Shown here piece by piece: positions 26,716 through 36,156 of a stretch of DNA of 64,000 nucleotides (position 1 is its first letter; every line of letters begins with the position of its first letter). The stretch is from Streptomyces diastaticus subsp. diastaticus. Lineage in GTDB: Bacteria; Actinomycetota; Actinomycetes; Streptomycetales; Streptomycetaceae. The stretch covers positions 2,646,684-2,710,683 of the forward strand of contig NZ_BLLN01000005.1 of NCBI RefSeq assembly GCF_011170125.1. The letters run 5' to 3'. The notes under the pieces were generated by a model that was given only the letters and a program-made list of their open reading frames with translations, ran no database searches and was not told the DNA's origin. The position numbers and the translations under genes were made by a program.

Positions 26716-27606
26716 TCAGTCTCCGAGGGGGTAGCCGAAGGCTCGGGCGGTGTTGGCGGCGAGGGCCTTGGCCAGCTCCTCGGTGGATTCCTCCCGGGTC
26801 TTGGCCATGGCGCGGACCGTGAGGGGGATGAGGTACGGGGCGTTGGGGCGGCCTCGGTGGGGGGCCGGCGTGAGGAAGGGGGCGTCGGTCTCCACCAGGA
26901 GGAGTTCCCGCGGGGCGGCCTTGAGGGCGTCGCGCAGCGGCTGGGCGTTCTTGAAGGTGATGTTTCCGGCGAAGGACATGAAGTAGCCGTGGCGCGCGCA
27001 GGTCTCGGCCATCTCGGCGTCGCCGGAGAAGCAGTGGAAGACGGTGCGGTCGGGGGCGCCCTCCTCGCGGAGGATGCGCAGGACGTCGGCGTGGGCCTCG
27101 CGGTCGTGGATCACCAGGGCCTTGTCGTGGCGCTTGGCCAGTTCGATGTGGGCGCGGAAGGAGTGTTCCTGGGCGGCCATGCCCTCGGGGCCGGTGCGGA
27201 AGTGGTCGAGGCCGGTCTCGCCGACGCCGAGGACCTGGGGCAGGGCCGCCAGTGCCTCGATCTGGTCGAGGGCCTCGTCGAGGGCGGCCTCACCGCCTGC
27301 CGGGCGCGCACCCTGGCGGGACCAGCCGTCGGGGTCGCCGAGGACGACGCGCGGGGCCTCGTTGGGGTGCAGGGCGACGGCGGCGTGGACCCGCTCGTAC
27401 TCCCCGGCGACCTCGGCGGCCCAGCGGGAACCAGCCACGTCGCAGCCGACCTGCACCAGCGTGGTCACACCGACGGAGGCCGCCTTGGCCAGGGTCTCGT
27501 CCATCGAGTCCGCCTGCATGTCGACATGCGTGTGGGAATCGGCGACCTCGACCGTCAGCGCCTCCGGCAGCGGCGGCGCCCCTTGTTCACGACCTTCACG
27601 ACTCAT
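26716..27606 (-). CDS. tatD: TatD-family metal-dependent DNase
   Basis: 296 residues of the TatD deoxyribonuclease family (TIM-barrel metallohydrolase, DNA repair and turnover). The metal-binding motif DSHTHVDM is near the start. GETGLDHF, HDREAH, FHCFSGD and the C-terminal LLLVETDAPFLTP follow in order. The ATG at 27606 is used; an upstream in-frame ATG (27645) is possible because the ribosome site before 27606 is close to the codon. In actinobacteria tatD usually precedes rpfB and rsmA; rpfB is absent here. Confidence 0.94.
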   Translation of the reverse strand: MSREGREQGAPPLPEALTVEVADSHTHVDMQADSMDETLAKAASVGVTTLVQVGCDVAGSRWAAEVAGEYERVHAAVALHPNEAPRVVLGDPDGWSRQGARPAGGEAALDEALDQIEALAALPQVLGVGETGLDHFRTGPEGMAAQEHSFRAHIELAKRHDKALVIHDREAHADVLRILREEGAPDRTVFHCFSGDAEMAETCARHGYFMSFAGNITFKNAQPLRDALKAAPRELLLVETDAPFLTPAPHRGRPNAPYLIPLTVRAMAKTREESTEELAKALAANTARAFGYPLGD

Positions 27607-27670
27607 GCCTCCGATGCTACGGAGCCCGGCGGCGGTCCCGTTCACCGCCGCCCGGCCCCGGTGCCTCGGC

Positions 27671-29656
27671 TCAGGCCAGGCGGTCGGCGGCCTCGGCGAG
27701 GAAGGCGTCCAGGACGCCGTCCCCGACCTTCGGCCGGACCGCGCCCCAGGAGTTGCGGGGCGGGTCGACGCGGACGGCCCGGGCCTGCTCCTGGTAGCCC
27801 TCGGACTCCCGCACCAGCCGGCGGGCCTCGTCCTGGTCCCCGGACTGCCAGGCGTCGAGGGCGCCGGTCATGGCGACGGCCGCCTCGCCCCAGAGGGCGG
27901 TGGCGTCGAGCCACGGGGCGGCGTCGGTGACGAAGCCGGGCTCGACGGCGCCGCTCCGGATCGTGGCGGGCGCCTCGGCGATCGCCTTCGCGTACGGCCT
28001 GAGCGCGCGGACGGCGCCGGCCTCCTCGCCCGCGTCCCAGGTCCGCCAGAAGGCGGCGGTGCGCCGGGCCAGCTCGGGCGCCTGGGGCTGCCAGGGGGTG
28101 TCGCCGAAGGTGGGCGCCAGGTGTTCCAGGTCGCCGAGGACCAGCAGCGCCCCGGTCGCCCGGCGGTCGCCGCCCGCCAGGTACGCCATCGCCTGCCGCC
28201 AGGTGGCCTCGGCGTCGTACGCGGTGTCGTTCCAGGTGAAGGCCGCCGCGCCGAAGACGGCGGCCTTGCTGGCGTACGGCTGGTTCATCGGGTTGGCGAC
28301 GATGCCGGCGAGGTGGCCGGAGAGGCCCGCCTCACGCTTGTCGTAGGGGGCGAGCAGCAGACGGCCGCTGGTGTTGCCGAAGTCGTTGACCGGGTAGTTG
28401 TCCCAGACGAAGACCTTCCGGCCGAACAGCGCGGAGGCCGCCTCGGCCTGGTCGTTGGTGATCTCCGGCGGGACCACGTCGGTGCCGGTCCACATCACCT
28501 CGACCTCACCGTCGAGCCGCGTGCGGAGCGTCTGCTTGTAGGCGGTGTCGGTGAGGTCGCCGTACTCGGTGGGGACCGTCTGGAGCGGGTGGCTGCCCTC
28601 GTGGGTGGCGATGAAGGTGCGCTGCACGTCGTTGAGGAGGTCGCTCTGGGCGCGGGCGGCCGCCTCCCGGCCGGGTTCGCCGTAGGCGGCGCGGTCCGCC
28701 TCGCAGTTCCAGCTCGTGTAGTCGATGTCGTCCAGCGGGACGGAGAAGGCGCGGGTGCCGAGGTCGTAGAGGGCCTGGAGTTTGGCCTTGAGGTCCTCGA
28801 CGTGGTCCGGGTCGGAGTAGCAGACCGAGGCGCCGGGTGAGACGGCGAAGGTGAAACGGACGTGGTTGGCGGTGGCGCGCTCGACCAGTTCGCCCAGCTC
28901 GGCGGCCTTGTCCTCGGGGTAGGGCTCCCGCCACTTGTCGCGGTGGTAGGGGTCGTCCTTGGGGGCGTAGATGTAGGTGTTGGCCTTCACGTCGCCGTGG
29001 AAGTCCATCTGGTCGAGGCGTTCGGCGTGGGTCCAGGGGGTGCCGTAGAAGCCTTCGACGGTGCCGCGCAGGGGCATGGCCGGGTGGTCGGAGACGGCGG
29101 CACCGGCGATCCTCCAGGCGCCGCCGGCCCGCTGGAAGAGCTGGCGCAGGCTCTGCACCGCGTAGAACTGCCCGGTGGCGTCCGTGCCCGCGAGCGTCAC
29201 CGAGCCGCCGGAGCGGCCTCCCGCGACCCGCAGGGCGTACCCCTCCGCCTGCCCGGGCACGGAGGTCCCCGCCAGCGAGCGGGCGATGTCGCCGCGGACG
29301 GCCGGTCCGAGGCGTACGGTCAGCGACTTCGCGGCCGGCCCCGGTACGGCGTCGGGGGCGACCACGTCGACGCGGTGCGCCCCGTGCGCCTTCAGCTCGC
29401 GGACCAGGCGGTCCCGGGCGGCGGCGTCGGTCTCCTCGTCCGCGACCACGGTCACCCGCCGGGTGACGGCGGCGTCGTCCCCCACGCGCTCCATGGACCG
29501 CGGGGTGGGCGACACCGGGGGCAGCCGGACGTCGGCCGCCTCGGCCGCCCCGGCGGGCGAGGAACGGGCGGCCGCCACGGGGGCCAGGCAGGAGAACGCG
29601 GTCGCGGTGGCGACGAGCAGGCAGGTGCTGGTGGAGCGGTGACGACGACGAGGCAC
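27671..29656 (-). CDS. Secreted GH84 beta-N-acetylglucosaminidase
   Basis: 661 residues. An N-terminal signal peptide has a basic start (MPRRRHR), a hydrophobic core and an Ala-rich cleavage region at about residues 25-40. A GH20-like N-terminal beta domain follows, then the GH84 barrel starting PLRGTVEGFYGTPW. The catalytic acidic pair is in VPLDDIDYTSW, and KVFVWDNYPVND is conserved in O-GlcNAcase/hyaluronidase relatives. It should release GlcNAc outside the cell. GTG start with AGGAG upstream. A DasR-type operator lies 11 bases before the start codon, which fits control by the GlcNAc regulator. Confidence 0.93.
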   Translation of the reverse strand: MPRRRHRSTSTCLLVATATAFSCLAPVAAARSSPAGAAEAADVRLPPVSPTPRSMERVGDDAAVTRRVTVVADEETDAAARDRLVRELKAHGAHRVDVVAPDAVPGPAAKSLTVRLGPAVRGDIARSLAGTSVPGQAEGYALRVAGGRSGGSVTLAGTDATGQFYAVQSLRQLFQRAGGAWRIAGAAVSDHPAMPLRGTVEGFYGTPWTHAERLDQMDFHGDVKANTYIYAPKDDPYHRDKWREPYPEDKAAELGELVERATANHVRFTFAVSPGASVCYSDPDHVEDLKAKLQALYDLGTRAFSVPLDDIDYTSWNCEADRAAYGEPGREAAARAQSDLLNDVQRTFIATHEGSHPLQTVPTEYGDLTDTAYKQTLRTRLDGEVEVMWTGTDVVPPEITNDQAEAASALFGRKVFVWDNYPVNDFGNTSGRLLLAPYDKREAGLSGHLAGIVANPMNQPYASKAAVFGAAAFTWNDTAYDAEATWRQAMAYLAGGDRRATGALLVLGDLEHLAPTFGDTPWQPQAPELARRTAAFWRTWDAGEEAGAVRALRPYAKAIAEAPATIRSGAVEPGFVTDAAPWLDATALWGEAAVAMTGALDAWQSGDQDEARRLVRESEGYQEQARAVRVDPPRNSWGAVRPKVGDGVLDAFLAEAADRLA

Positions 29657-29666
29657 GACTACTCCT

Positions 29667-29682
29667 AGTGGTCTGAACCAGT
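29667..29682. promoter_or_regulatory. Predicted DasR operator (dre)
   Basis: AGTGGTCTGAACCAGT, which on the coding strand reads ACTGGTTCAGACCACT. The dre consensus I recall is ACTGGTCTAGACCACT, so 14 of 16 positions match. It sits immediately upstream of the GH84 gene, overlapping the leader. DasR controls chitin and GlcNAc genes in Streptomyces. Confidence 0.82.
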
Positions 29683-29779
29683 CACTCAGACCCCAGGAGC
29701 GTCCCGCTCCGCATACGCCCCGTCAAGGGACCGCGCCCGAAGCCGGGCCATCACGGCCGGATTCCGGCCGTCGGGCCGG

Positions 29780-29804
29780 GCCCGGGGCCGGTCCGGCCCC
29801 GGGC
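29780..29804 (-). terminator. Terminator of the zinc-ribbon gene
   Basis: A 10-bp stem, GCCCGGGGCC with GGCCCCGGGC and a 5-nt loop, 26 bases after the stop of the minus-strand gene at 29830. Confidence 0.75.
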
Positions 29805-29829
29805 GGACCGTCGCCCGGCTGACCGGCGG

Positions 29830-30309
29830 CTACCCCGCCCCGAAGATCCGGGACCACAGGGACCGGCGACGCCCGCCCGAGGCCGCGCCGCCTCCGTCGT
29901 CGCGGGGCCGGGACCGTTCGCTGGGCACGTGCGCCTCCATGCCGCCCCGCGCGGAGTCGGTGTCACCCGAGGCGGTGCCGCGCAGGGCCGCCTTGGCGGC
30001 GGCCACCCGCCCCGCCTGCATGATCCGCACGACGTGGCCGCCGCAGTTGAGGCAGGTGGGCCGCGTCAGCGGCGAGGGCACCCGGTGCCCGTCGGCGAGG
30101 TGGAGGAAGAACTCGTGCCCGTCCTGGTCGACGAAGCGCTGGACGTCGTACTCCTGCTCCCACCCGTGTCCGCACCGCAGGCAGGCGAACGAGTACGCCT
30201 CGTGCACGGTGTCGACGGGCTCGCGGGGGATCGGGGCCTCGGGGGCCCGGGATCGGGAGGTCGGGCCGGAAGTACCGGAGGGGGTACCTGTCCGCGATGT
30301 CTGGCTCAT
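29830..30309 (-). CDS. Zinc-ribbon protein of unknown function
   Basis: 159 residues. A Ser/Thr/Pro-rich start precedes a small domain with two CxxC pairs, CLRCGHGW and CLNCGGHV, about 49 residues apart, that look like a zinc ribbon. The C-terminus is basic and Gly/Arg-rich (SGGRRRSLWSRIFGAG). AAGGAG precedes the ATG. Such proteins are common in Streptomyces, but I do not know the role; nucleic-acid or protein binding is a guess. It lies just downstream of rsmI on the same strand. Confidence 0.82.
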   Translation of the reverse strand: MSQTSRTGTPSGTSGPTSRSRAPEAPIPREPVDTVHEAYSFACLRCGHGWEQEYDVQRFVDQDGHEFFLHLADGHRVPSPLTRPTCLNCGGHVVRIMQAGRVAAAKAALRGTASGDTDSARGGMEAHVPSERSRPRDDGGGAASGGRRRSLWSRIFGAG

Positions 30310-30459
30310 GCCGACTCCTTCGGTCGTCTCCCACCAGTGGACTCCTGCGGGGACCGGGGCGCATCGGGGCCAGTCGCATCATGGACGGGATTTGGGGCCG
30401 CCATGGCGGGGCGGCCTCGCCGATGCCCCCCGCTTTACCTTTCAGGCTAGCCCTTTACC

Positions 30460-31326
30460 TCACTTCGGTCCGTTTCGTTCCGCGTTCTTTGCCGCGACGA
30501 CGGCATCGAAGACCTGCCGCTTGGGCAGCCCCGCCTCGGCGGCGACGGCGGCGATGGCCTCCTTGCGGCGCTCCCCCGCCTCCTCGCGGTCCCGGACCCG
30601 GCGCACCAGCTCCGCGTCGTCCAGACCGGCGGGCCCGGCCTCGGGCGCCCCCTCGACCACGATCGTGATCTCGCCGCGCACCCCCTCCGCCGCCCACACG
30701 GCCAGCTCGCCGAGGCCGCCGCGCCGCACCTCCTCGTACGTCTTGGTCAGCTCCCGGCAGACGGCGGCGCGGCGCTCGGCGCCGAAGACCTCGGTCATCG
30801 CCTCCAGGGTGGCGGTGAGCCGGTGCGGCGCCTCGAAGTAGACCAGGGTGCGGCGCTCGCCGGCGACCTCGCGCAGCCGCCCGAGCCGCTCCCCGGCCTT
30901 GCGCGGCAGGAACCCCTCGAAGCAGAACCGGTCCACCGGCAGTCCGGAGAGGGCGAGCGCGGTCAGGACGGCGGACGGGCCGGGCACCGCGGTGACGCGC
31001 AGGCCCCGCTCGACGGCGGCGGCGACCAGCCGGTAGCCGGGGTCGGAGACCGAGGGCATGCCCGCGTCGGTGACCAGCAGCACCCGGGCGCCCTGGGCCA
31101 GCTCCTCGACCAGCTCGGGGGTGCGGGCGCTCTCGTTGCCCTCGAAGTAGGAGACGGTGCGTCCGGTGGTGTGGACGCCGAGGGCCTGGGTGAGGCGGCG
31201 CAGCCGGCGGGTGTCCTCGGCGGCGATGACGTCGGCGCGCTCCAGCTCGGCGGCGAGCCGGGGCGGGGCGTCGGCGGTGTCGCCGATGGGGGTGCCTGCG
31301 AGTACGAGGGTTCCGGTTCCTGTCAC
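30460..31326 (-). CDS. rsmI: 16S rRNA 2'-O-ribose C1402 methyltransferase
   Basis: 288 residues of the tetrapyrrole-methylase fold. Family motifs in order: [67 protein letters not shown] and [11 protein letters not shown]. The GTG at 31326 with GGAG upstream is the start; longer frames run into the divergent pmt promoter. It is divergent from pmt, as in other streptomycetes. Confidence 0.95.
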   Translation of the reverse strand: MTGTGTLVLAGTPIGDTADAPPRLAAELERADVIAAEDTRRLRRLTQALGVHTTGRTVSYFEGNESARTPELVEELAQGARVLLVTDAGMPSVSDPGYRLVAAAVERGLRVTAVPGPSAVLTALALSGLPVDRFCFEGFLPRKAGERLGRLREVAGERRTLVYFEAPHRLTATLEAMTEVFGAERRAAVCRELTKTYEEVRRGGLGELAVWAAEGVRGEITIVVEGAPEAGPAGLDDAELVRRVRDREEAGERRKEAIAAVAAEAGLPKRQVFDAVVAAKNAERNGPK

Positions 31327-31451
31327 CGCTCCATCCTCGCAGCCGCGGGCGGCGCCCTCGCGGCCGGACGGAAGGGACGTTTCCGCCCGGCTGCCGCACG
31401 GCACCGGCACGGGGGCGGGACCTGTCCGGGGCGGTTCCCTACGATGACCCG

Positions 31452-33188
31452 GTGACCAAGACCGCCTCCTCGACCGGGGCCCCCACGGACCGGCCCGACC
31501 CGACCTCGCAGCTGTGGCCGCAGCGGCTGCGCAGATTCGGGTACACGGCGCGCCCGCGACAGGGGGTGCGGGAGCGGCTGGTGCCGCCGTACACCGAGCC
31601 CGATCCGCGGCTCTGGCGCCACCTGGGCATCGGCGAGGCGACGGCGGGGCGGCTGGTGGCCCTCTCCGCGTGGGGCGGGCCGCTGCTGGTGGCACTGGTC
31701 GCCGGGGTGCTGCGGTTCTGGAACCTGGGCAGCCCGAAGGCGGTGATATTCGACGAGACGTACTACGCCAAGGACGCGTGGGCGCTCATCCACCGGGGCT
31801 TCGAGGTGAGCTGGCCGAAGAACGCCGACTCCTCCGTCCTCGCCGATCCGTCCGCCGTCCAGATCCCCACGGACGCCTCGTACGTCGTCCATCCGCCGGT
31901 CGGCAAGTACGTCATCGGGATCGGCGAGTGGCTGTTCGGGTTCGAGCCGTTCGGCTGGCGGTTCATGACCGCGCTGCTCGGCACCCTGTCGGTGCTGATG
32001 CTCTGCCGGATCGGCCGCCGCCTGTTCCGCTCCACCTTCCTCGGCTGCCTGGCCGGGCTGCTGCTGGCCGTCGACGGCCTGCACTTCGTGATGAGCCGCA
32101 CCGCCCTGCTCGACCTGGTGCTGATGTTCTTCGTCCTGGCCGCCTTCGGCTGCCTGCTCATCGACCGCGACAGGGCGAGGGCCCGGCTGGCGGCGGCGCT
32201 CCCGGTCGGCGCGGACGGCGTCACCCGCCCCGACTCCGGCATCGCCGGCACCCTGCGCCTCGGCGGGCGCCCCTGGCGCCTCGCGGCCGGCCTGTGCCTG
32301 GGCCTCGCCTTCGCCACCAAGTGGAACGGCCTGTACATCCTGGCCGCCTTCGGCCTGCTCACCGTCGCCTGGGACGTCGGCGCCCGCCGTGTCGCCGGAG
32401 CCCGCCGCCCCTACGCCGCCGTGCTCCGCCGCGACATCCTCCCCGCCTTCGTCTCCACGGTCCCGGTCGCGATCGCCACCTACGTCGCCTCCTGGGCCGC
32501 CTGGATCGCCTCCCCCGCCGACGGCACCGGCGGCTACTACCGCGACTGGGCCGCCACCGCCGGGCAGGGCGGCTCCTTCACCTGGCTCCCCGACTGGCTG
32601 CGCAGCCTGTGGCACTACGAGAACAAGGTCTACGACTTCCACGTCGGCCTGAACTCCGGCCACACCTACGAGTCCAACCCCTGGTCCTGGCTGGTCGCCG
32701 GCCGCCCCGTCTCGTACTTCTACGAGTCCCCGGCCCCCGGCAAGGACGGCTGCCCCGCCGGCACCGTGGACAAGTGCGCCCGCGAGGTCCTCGCCCTCGG
32801 CACCCCCGCCCTGTGGTGGGCCGCCTGCTTCGCCGTCGCCTACTGCCTCTGGCGCTGGGGCCTGCGCCGCGACTGGCGCGCCGGCGCCCTCCTGTGCGGC
32901 GTCGCCGCGGGCTACCTCCCCTGGTTCGCCTACCAGGAACGCACCATCTTCGTCTTCTACGCCGTCGTCTTCGTCCCCTTCCTCTGCCTCGCCCTCGCCA
33001 TGTTCCTCGGCGCGCTCATCGGCCCACCCGGCTCCTCGGAACGCCGCCGCATGGCGGGCGCCGCGACGGCAGGCGTGATCGTCCTCCTCGTCCTGTGGAA
33101 CTTCATCTACTTCTGGCCGCTGTACACGGGGGAGCCGATCCCGGTGGACCAGTGGCAGCAGAGGATGTGGCTGGACACCTGGGTGTAG
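31452..33188 (+). CDS. pmt: Dolichyl-phosphate-mannose--protein O-mannosyltransferase
   Basis: Transfers mannose from polyprenyl-phosphate-mannose to Ser/Thr of secreted proteins, coupled to Sec export. It has 578 residues of the GT39 family with about 10-11 membrane segments. The catalytic acidic motif is [11 protein letters not shown] in the first extracytoplasmic loop, followed by [13 protein letters not shown] start at 31452. In Streptomyces this Pmt is needed for phage phi-C31 reception and beta-lactam tolerance; here it is close to two PBP genes. Confidence 0.96.
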   Translation: MTKTASSTGAPTDRPDPTSQLWPQRLRRFGYTARPRQGVRERLVPPYTEPDPRLWRHLGIGEATAGRLVALSAWGGPLLVALVAGVLRFWNLGSPKAVIFDETYYAKDAWALIHRGFEVSWPKNADSSVLADPSAVQIPTDASYVVHPPVGKYVIGIGEWLFGFEPFGWRFMTALLGTLSVLMLCRIGRRLFRSTFLGCLAGLLLAVDGLHFVMSRTALLDLVLMFFVLAAFGCLLIDRDRARARLAAALPVGADGVTRPDSGIAGTLRLGGRPWRLAAGLCLGLAFATKWNGLYILAAFGLLTVAWDVGARRVAGARRPYAAVLRRDILPAFVSTVPVAIATYVASWAAWIASPADGTGGYYRDWAATAGQGGSFTWLPDWLRSLWHYENKVYDFHVGLNSGHTYESNPWSWLVAGRPVSYFYESPAPGKDGCPAGTVDKCAREVLALGTPALWWAACFAVAYCLWRWGLRRDWRAGALLCGVAAGYLPWFAYQERTIFVFYAVVFVPFLCLALAMFLGALIGPPGSSERRRMAGAATAGVIVLLVLWNFIYFWPLYTGEPIPVDQWQQRMWLDTWV

Positions 33189-33357
33189 GGGGCGCGGTCC
33201 GCCGGGAGGGGCGGCTCCCGGCAGGCGTCCGGTCAGGCGCACGGCCGGGGCCGTCGGGGGGCGCGACTGCTGCGGGGCGATCTTCCGGTCCGGCAGGAGG
33301 TCCGCGAAGGTCCGCGAACGCGGAGCCCGTGTCGCCCGTCCACACCTGACGACGGCT

Positions 33358-33762
33358 GTGGAACGTGCCAAGTTCCGGCGGGAGATGACCACCCGATGGG
33401 ACGAGCGGAAGCTCGACACGTACATCCAGTACGTGACGTGCGTCAAGGAGATCAGTCGCGCGGCCATGGCTGCCGGACGGGCCCGCGATCAGGGAACGGA
33501 CCCGTCCGAGGCGTTGTGGGAGATGGAGACGAGCGAGAACAAGAGGTCGATCCTCTTCGAGACGTTCGTCCTGCTCGGCAACGACAAGGCCGCCACCGCC
33601 GCGCACGAGGTCAACCGGCGGACGTGGGAGTTGCTGCGGGCCGCCCGGAAGCCCGACAGCGGGGCTGCCGCACTCGACGTGCCTCTCGTGGAGGCGCTCA
33701 ACGGGCTGCACCAGGCGGCGCGGGCGGACCTGACGACAGGGCGGCCGGCCAGCTGCAGGTGA
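33358..33762 (+). CDS. Helical hypothetical protein, possibly N-terminally truncated
   Basis: 134 residues from GTG 33358 with no good ribosome site. The sequence is helical and charged (RWDERKLDTYIQYVTCVKEISRAAM...). It resembles the C-terminal two-thirds of a Streptomyces family that normally begins with a short hydrophobic segment followed by RxERxxxY. That hydrophobic part is missing here, so the gene may be truncated. The decayed gene at 1230-1690 belongs to the same general type. The 169 bases before it (33189-33357) show no gene. It ends four bases before the stop of the convergent DUF1330 gene. Confidence 0.55.
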   Translation: MERAKFRREMTTRWDERKLDTYIQYVTCVKEISRAAMAAGRARDQGTDPSEALWEMETSENKRSILFETFVLLGNDKAATAAHEVNRRTWELLRAARKPDSGAAALDVPLVEALNGLHQAARADLTTGRPASCR

Positions 33763-33765
33763 GTG

Positions 33766-34110
33766 CTATTCGCCCGCCGCCTCCCGCATCGCCTTCGCCG
33801 TCTCGGTCGGGTCGTACCCCTCCGGGACCCCTTCGACGATGATGATGTCGCCCTCGATGTGCCGGGAGCGCAGGGGGGCTGCCTCCTGGTACGCCGGCGA
33901 GTTCCACCAGGCCCTGGCCTGGGGGAGGTCGGGGAAGCCGATCATGACGACGGCGCCGGGCCAGGTGCCCTCGACCGTCTCGTGCGGGGTGACGTGGACG
34001 AGGAAGCGGCCGCCGTACGGCTCGAAGGTCGCGGGGAGGCGTTCGATGTACTCGGCGATGTCGGGGTGCGGCGCGGAGTCCTGGAGATGGGCGATGACGT
34101 ACGCGGGCAC
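33766..34110 (-). CDS. DUF1330 family protein
   Basis: 114 residues: AYVIAHLQD at the start, GGRFLVHVTP, then WPGAVVMIGFPDLPQARAWWNSPAYQEAAPLR, of which the core FPDLPQARAWWNSPAYQ is the DUF1330 (dimeric alpha/beta barrel, EthD-like) signature. The usual length of the family is about 95-100 residues. The role is unknown; small stress-related oxygenase-like folds are common. GTG start with AAGGA upstream. It stands alone, convergent with 33358. Confidence 0.88.
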   Translation of the reverse strand: MPAYVIAHLQDSAPHPDIAEYIERLPATFEPYGGRFLVHVTPHETVEGTWPGAVVMIGFPDLPQARAWWNSPAYQEAAPLRSRHIEGDIIIVEGVPEGYDPTETAKAMREAAGE

Positions 34111-34361
34111 GGGTGTCCTTCCGTCCGGGCTGGCGACCTACCGGGCGATCATGTCAACGCCCGGGCAGGGAGGGGGCGTTGTCCGCTGACCGCTGAAGCG
34201 GGGGCGGCGGTTCCGGCTGCGAACGTACCGACGGGCGGAGGCGGCGGAGCGGGTGGAGCCGGGCGGCAGGTGACGGAATGGCCTATTCCAGGGTACGTTC
34301 GCCGCTTTTTCACCTCCGGGTGACCGCGCCTGCGCCTAAAGTGCACCCGGAGGGCGGCTGG

Positions 34362-34375
34362 TTGAACACGTTCAA
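34362..34375. promoter_or_regulatory. Inverted repeat upstream of the PBP genes
   Basis: TTGAAC-AC-GTTCAA, a perfect 6-bp inverted repeat with a 2-base spacer, 34 bases upstream of the start of the first PBP. It is likely an operator or part of a promoter; the binding protein is unknown. The rest of 34111-34409 holds no gene. Confidence 0.5.
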
Positions 34376-34409
34376 ATAGTCGCCGGGGACACGGGGAGGG
34401 GACGATTCC

Positions 34410-36029
34410 GTGCGCAACGGAGCCAAGGCCGCGCTGGTCGGCGGGGTGTTTCTGGGCATGGTGGGGGCCGCCGGGTTCGGCATGTACGAGCTGGTCGGGG
34501 ACCTGGGAGGGAAGGACGAGGCCGAGGCCGCCGACGAGAAGCCTTCCGGGCCGCCGACCCGCGCGGAGACGGCCGAGGCGGCGAAGGCGTTCTTCGCGGC
34601 CTGGTCCCGCCAGGACGCGCCCGGGGCCGCGCAGCTCACCGACAACGCCGTCGCCGCCCGGAGCGCGCTCACCGACTACTTCGAGGCCGCCCACGTCAGC
34701 CACGTGCGCGTCACCGCCGAGGAGCCGGTCGGCCGCACCGTCGGCTACGCGGTCGAGGCCACCGTCTCCGTCGGCGAGCACCGGGGCACCTGGAAGTACG
34801 AGGGCGAACTGGAGGTGGTCCGGGGGGAGACGACGGGCCGGCCGCTGGTGGACTGGGCGCCCCAGGTGCTCCACCCGGACCTCCAGGCGGGGGACACCCT
34901 GGGGTCGGGGGAGGCCGAGGTGCCGCCGATCCGCCTCGTCGACCGGGCGGGCCAGGAGCTGAAGCGCTCCGAACACCCCTCGCTGAGGCCACTGCTGGAC
35001 ACGTTGCGGGACCGGTACGGCAAGCAGGCGGGTGGCGAGCCCGGCGTCGAGCTGTGGATCGACCCCGGGAGCAGCGCGCCCCGGCAGACCCTGCTGACCC
35101 TCGCCGAGGGCAAGCCCGGCACCGTGCGCACCACGCTCTCCGCCCCCGCCCAGCGCGCCGCCGAGCAGGCGGTGGCCGGGCGGGCGGAGGCGTCCGTGGT
35201 GGCACTGCGGCCCAGCACCGGGGAGATCCTGGCCGTGGCCGACCATCGTGCGGACGGCTTCCACGCGTCCCTCCTCGGCCGGCTCGCACCCGGGTCGACG
35301 ATGAAGATCGTCTCGGCCTCGCTCCTCATCGACAAGGGCCTGACCGCCGCCGACCGGCCCGCGCCCTGTCCGCCCTCGGCCACCTGGCAGAGCCAGACCT
35401 TCGGCAACCTGCCGGGCCTCGCGCCCGACGAGAACGCCACCCTCGCCGGCAGCTTCGCCCGCTCCTGCAACACCGCCTTCGTGAAGTTCGCCGACGAGCT
35501 GAGGGTCGACGACCTCACCCGCCAGGCGCAGGACGTCTTCGGCCTCGCCCGCGACGACTGGCGCATCGGCGTGCCCTCCTTCGACGGCGAGGTCCCCGCC
35601 TCGGGCGGTCCGGACACCGCGGCCGCCCTGATCGGGCAGGGCCAGGTCCAGCTGAACCCGCTCACTCTCGCCTCGGTCACCGCCACCGCCCGTACCGGCG
35701 CGTTCCGCCAGCCGGTGCTGGTTCCGCGCGAGCTGATCGACGGACCGCTGGCCGAGGCGCGTGGTCTGGCGCCGGGCACCGCGGCGCAGTTGCGCGCCAT
35801 GATGCACCGGACCGCGACCTCCGGCAGCGCGGCCGGCGCCCTGGCCGGGCTCGGCGGGGACATCGGCGCCAAGACCGGCTCGGCCGAGGTCGACGGGCAG
35901 GCGACGGCCAACAGCTGGTTCACCGCCTACCGGGGCGATATGGCCGTCGCCGCCGTCGCCGAGCGGGGCGGGCGGGGCGGCGAGAGCGCCGGCCCGATCG
36001 TCGCCGCCGTCCTGCGCTCCGGCGCCTGA
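34410..36029 (+). CDS. Penicillin-binding protein, transpeptidase (PBP pair, first)
   Basis: 539 residues. An N-terminal membrane anchor (ALVGGVFLGMVGAAGFGMYEL) precedes an NTF2-like MecA-type domain (about residues 50-150). A linker and the transpeptidase domain follow. Active-site motifs: STMK with nucleophile Ser296, SCN at 352-354 and KTGS at 488-491. There is no glycosyltransferase domain, so it is a class-B-like enzyme that cross-links peptidoglycan. GTG start with GGGGAGGGG upstream. It is followed 127 bases later by a close homologue. This tandem pair near pmt matches the non-canonical Streptomyces PBPs linked to sporulation or growth. Confidence 0.94.
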   Translation: MRNGAKAALVGGVFLGMVGAAGFGMYELVGDLGGKDEAEAADEKPSGPPTRAETAEAAKAFFAAWSRQDAPGAAQLTDNAVAARSALTDYFEAAHVSHVRVTAEEPVGRTVGYAVEATVSVGEHRGTWKYEGELEVVRGETTGRPLVDWAPQVLHPDLQAGDTLGSGEAEVPPIRLVDRAGQELKRSEHPSLRPLLDTLRDRYGKQAGGEPGVELWIDPGSSAPRQTLLTLAEGKPGTVRTTLSAPAQRAAEQAVAGRAEASVVALRPSTGEILAVADHRADGFHASLLGRLAPGSTMKIVSASLLIDKGLTAADRPAPCPPSATWQSQTFGNLPGLAPDENATLAGSFARSCNTAFVKFADELRVDDLTRQAQDVFGLARDDWRIGVPSFDGEVPASGGPDTAAALIGQGQVQLNPLTLASVTATARTGAFRQPVLVPRELIDGPLAEARGLAPGTAAQLRAMMHRTATSGSAAGALAGLGGDIGAKTGSAEVDGQATANSWFTAYRGDMAVAAVAERGGRGGESAGPIVAAVLRSGA

Positions 36030-36156
36030 CCGGGGTACGGAACGGGACTGCGAGCGCCCCTCCCCGGGTACCCCGGCCAGGGGGCGGGTTGTCCGCCCTC
36101 GGCACTACGCTGGGGCGCGTCGGTGCCGAGGGGGCGGCGGAGCTGCGGAGGGGACT

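Noticed and set aside
26458..27930. Plus-strand frames over tatD and the repeat region.
   Set aside because: Antisense to tatD and GH84; the repeat-region part has no conserved features.
33189..33357. A short gene between pmt and 33358.
   Set aside because: No frame with a start and ribosome site; only GC-rich sequence with short repeats of AGGTCCGCGAA.
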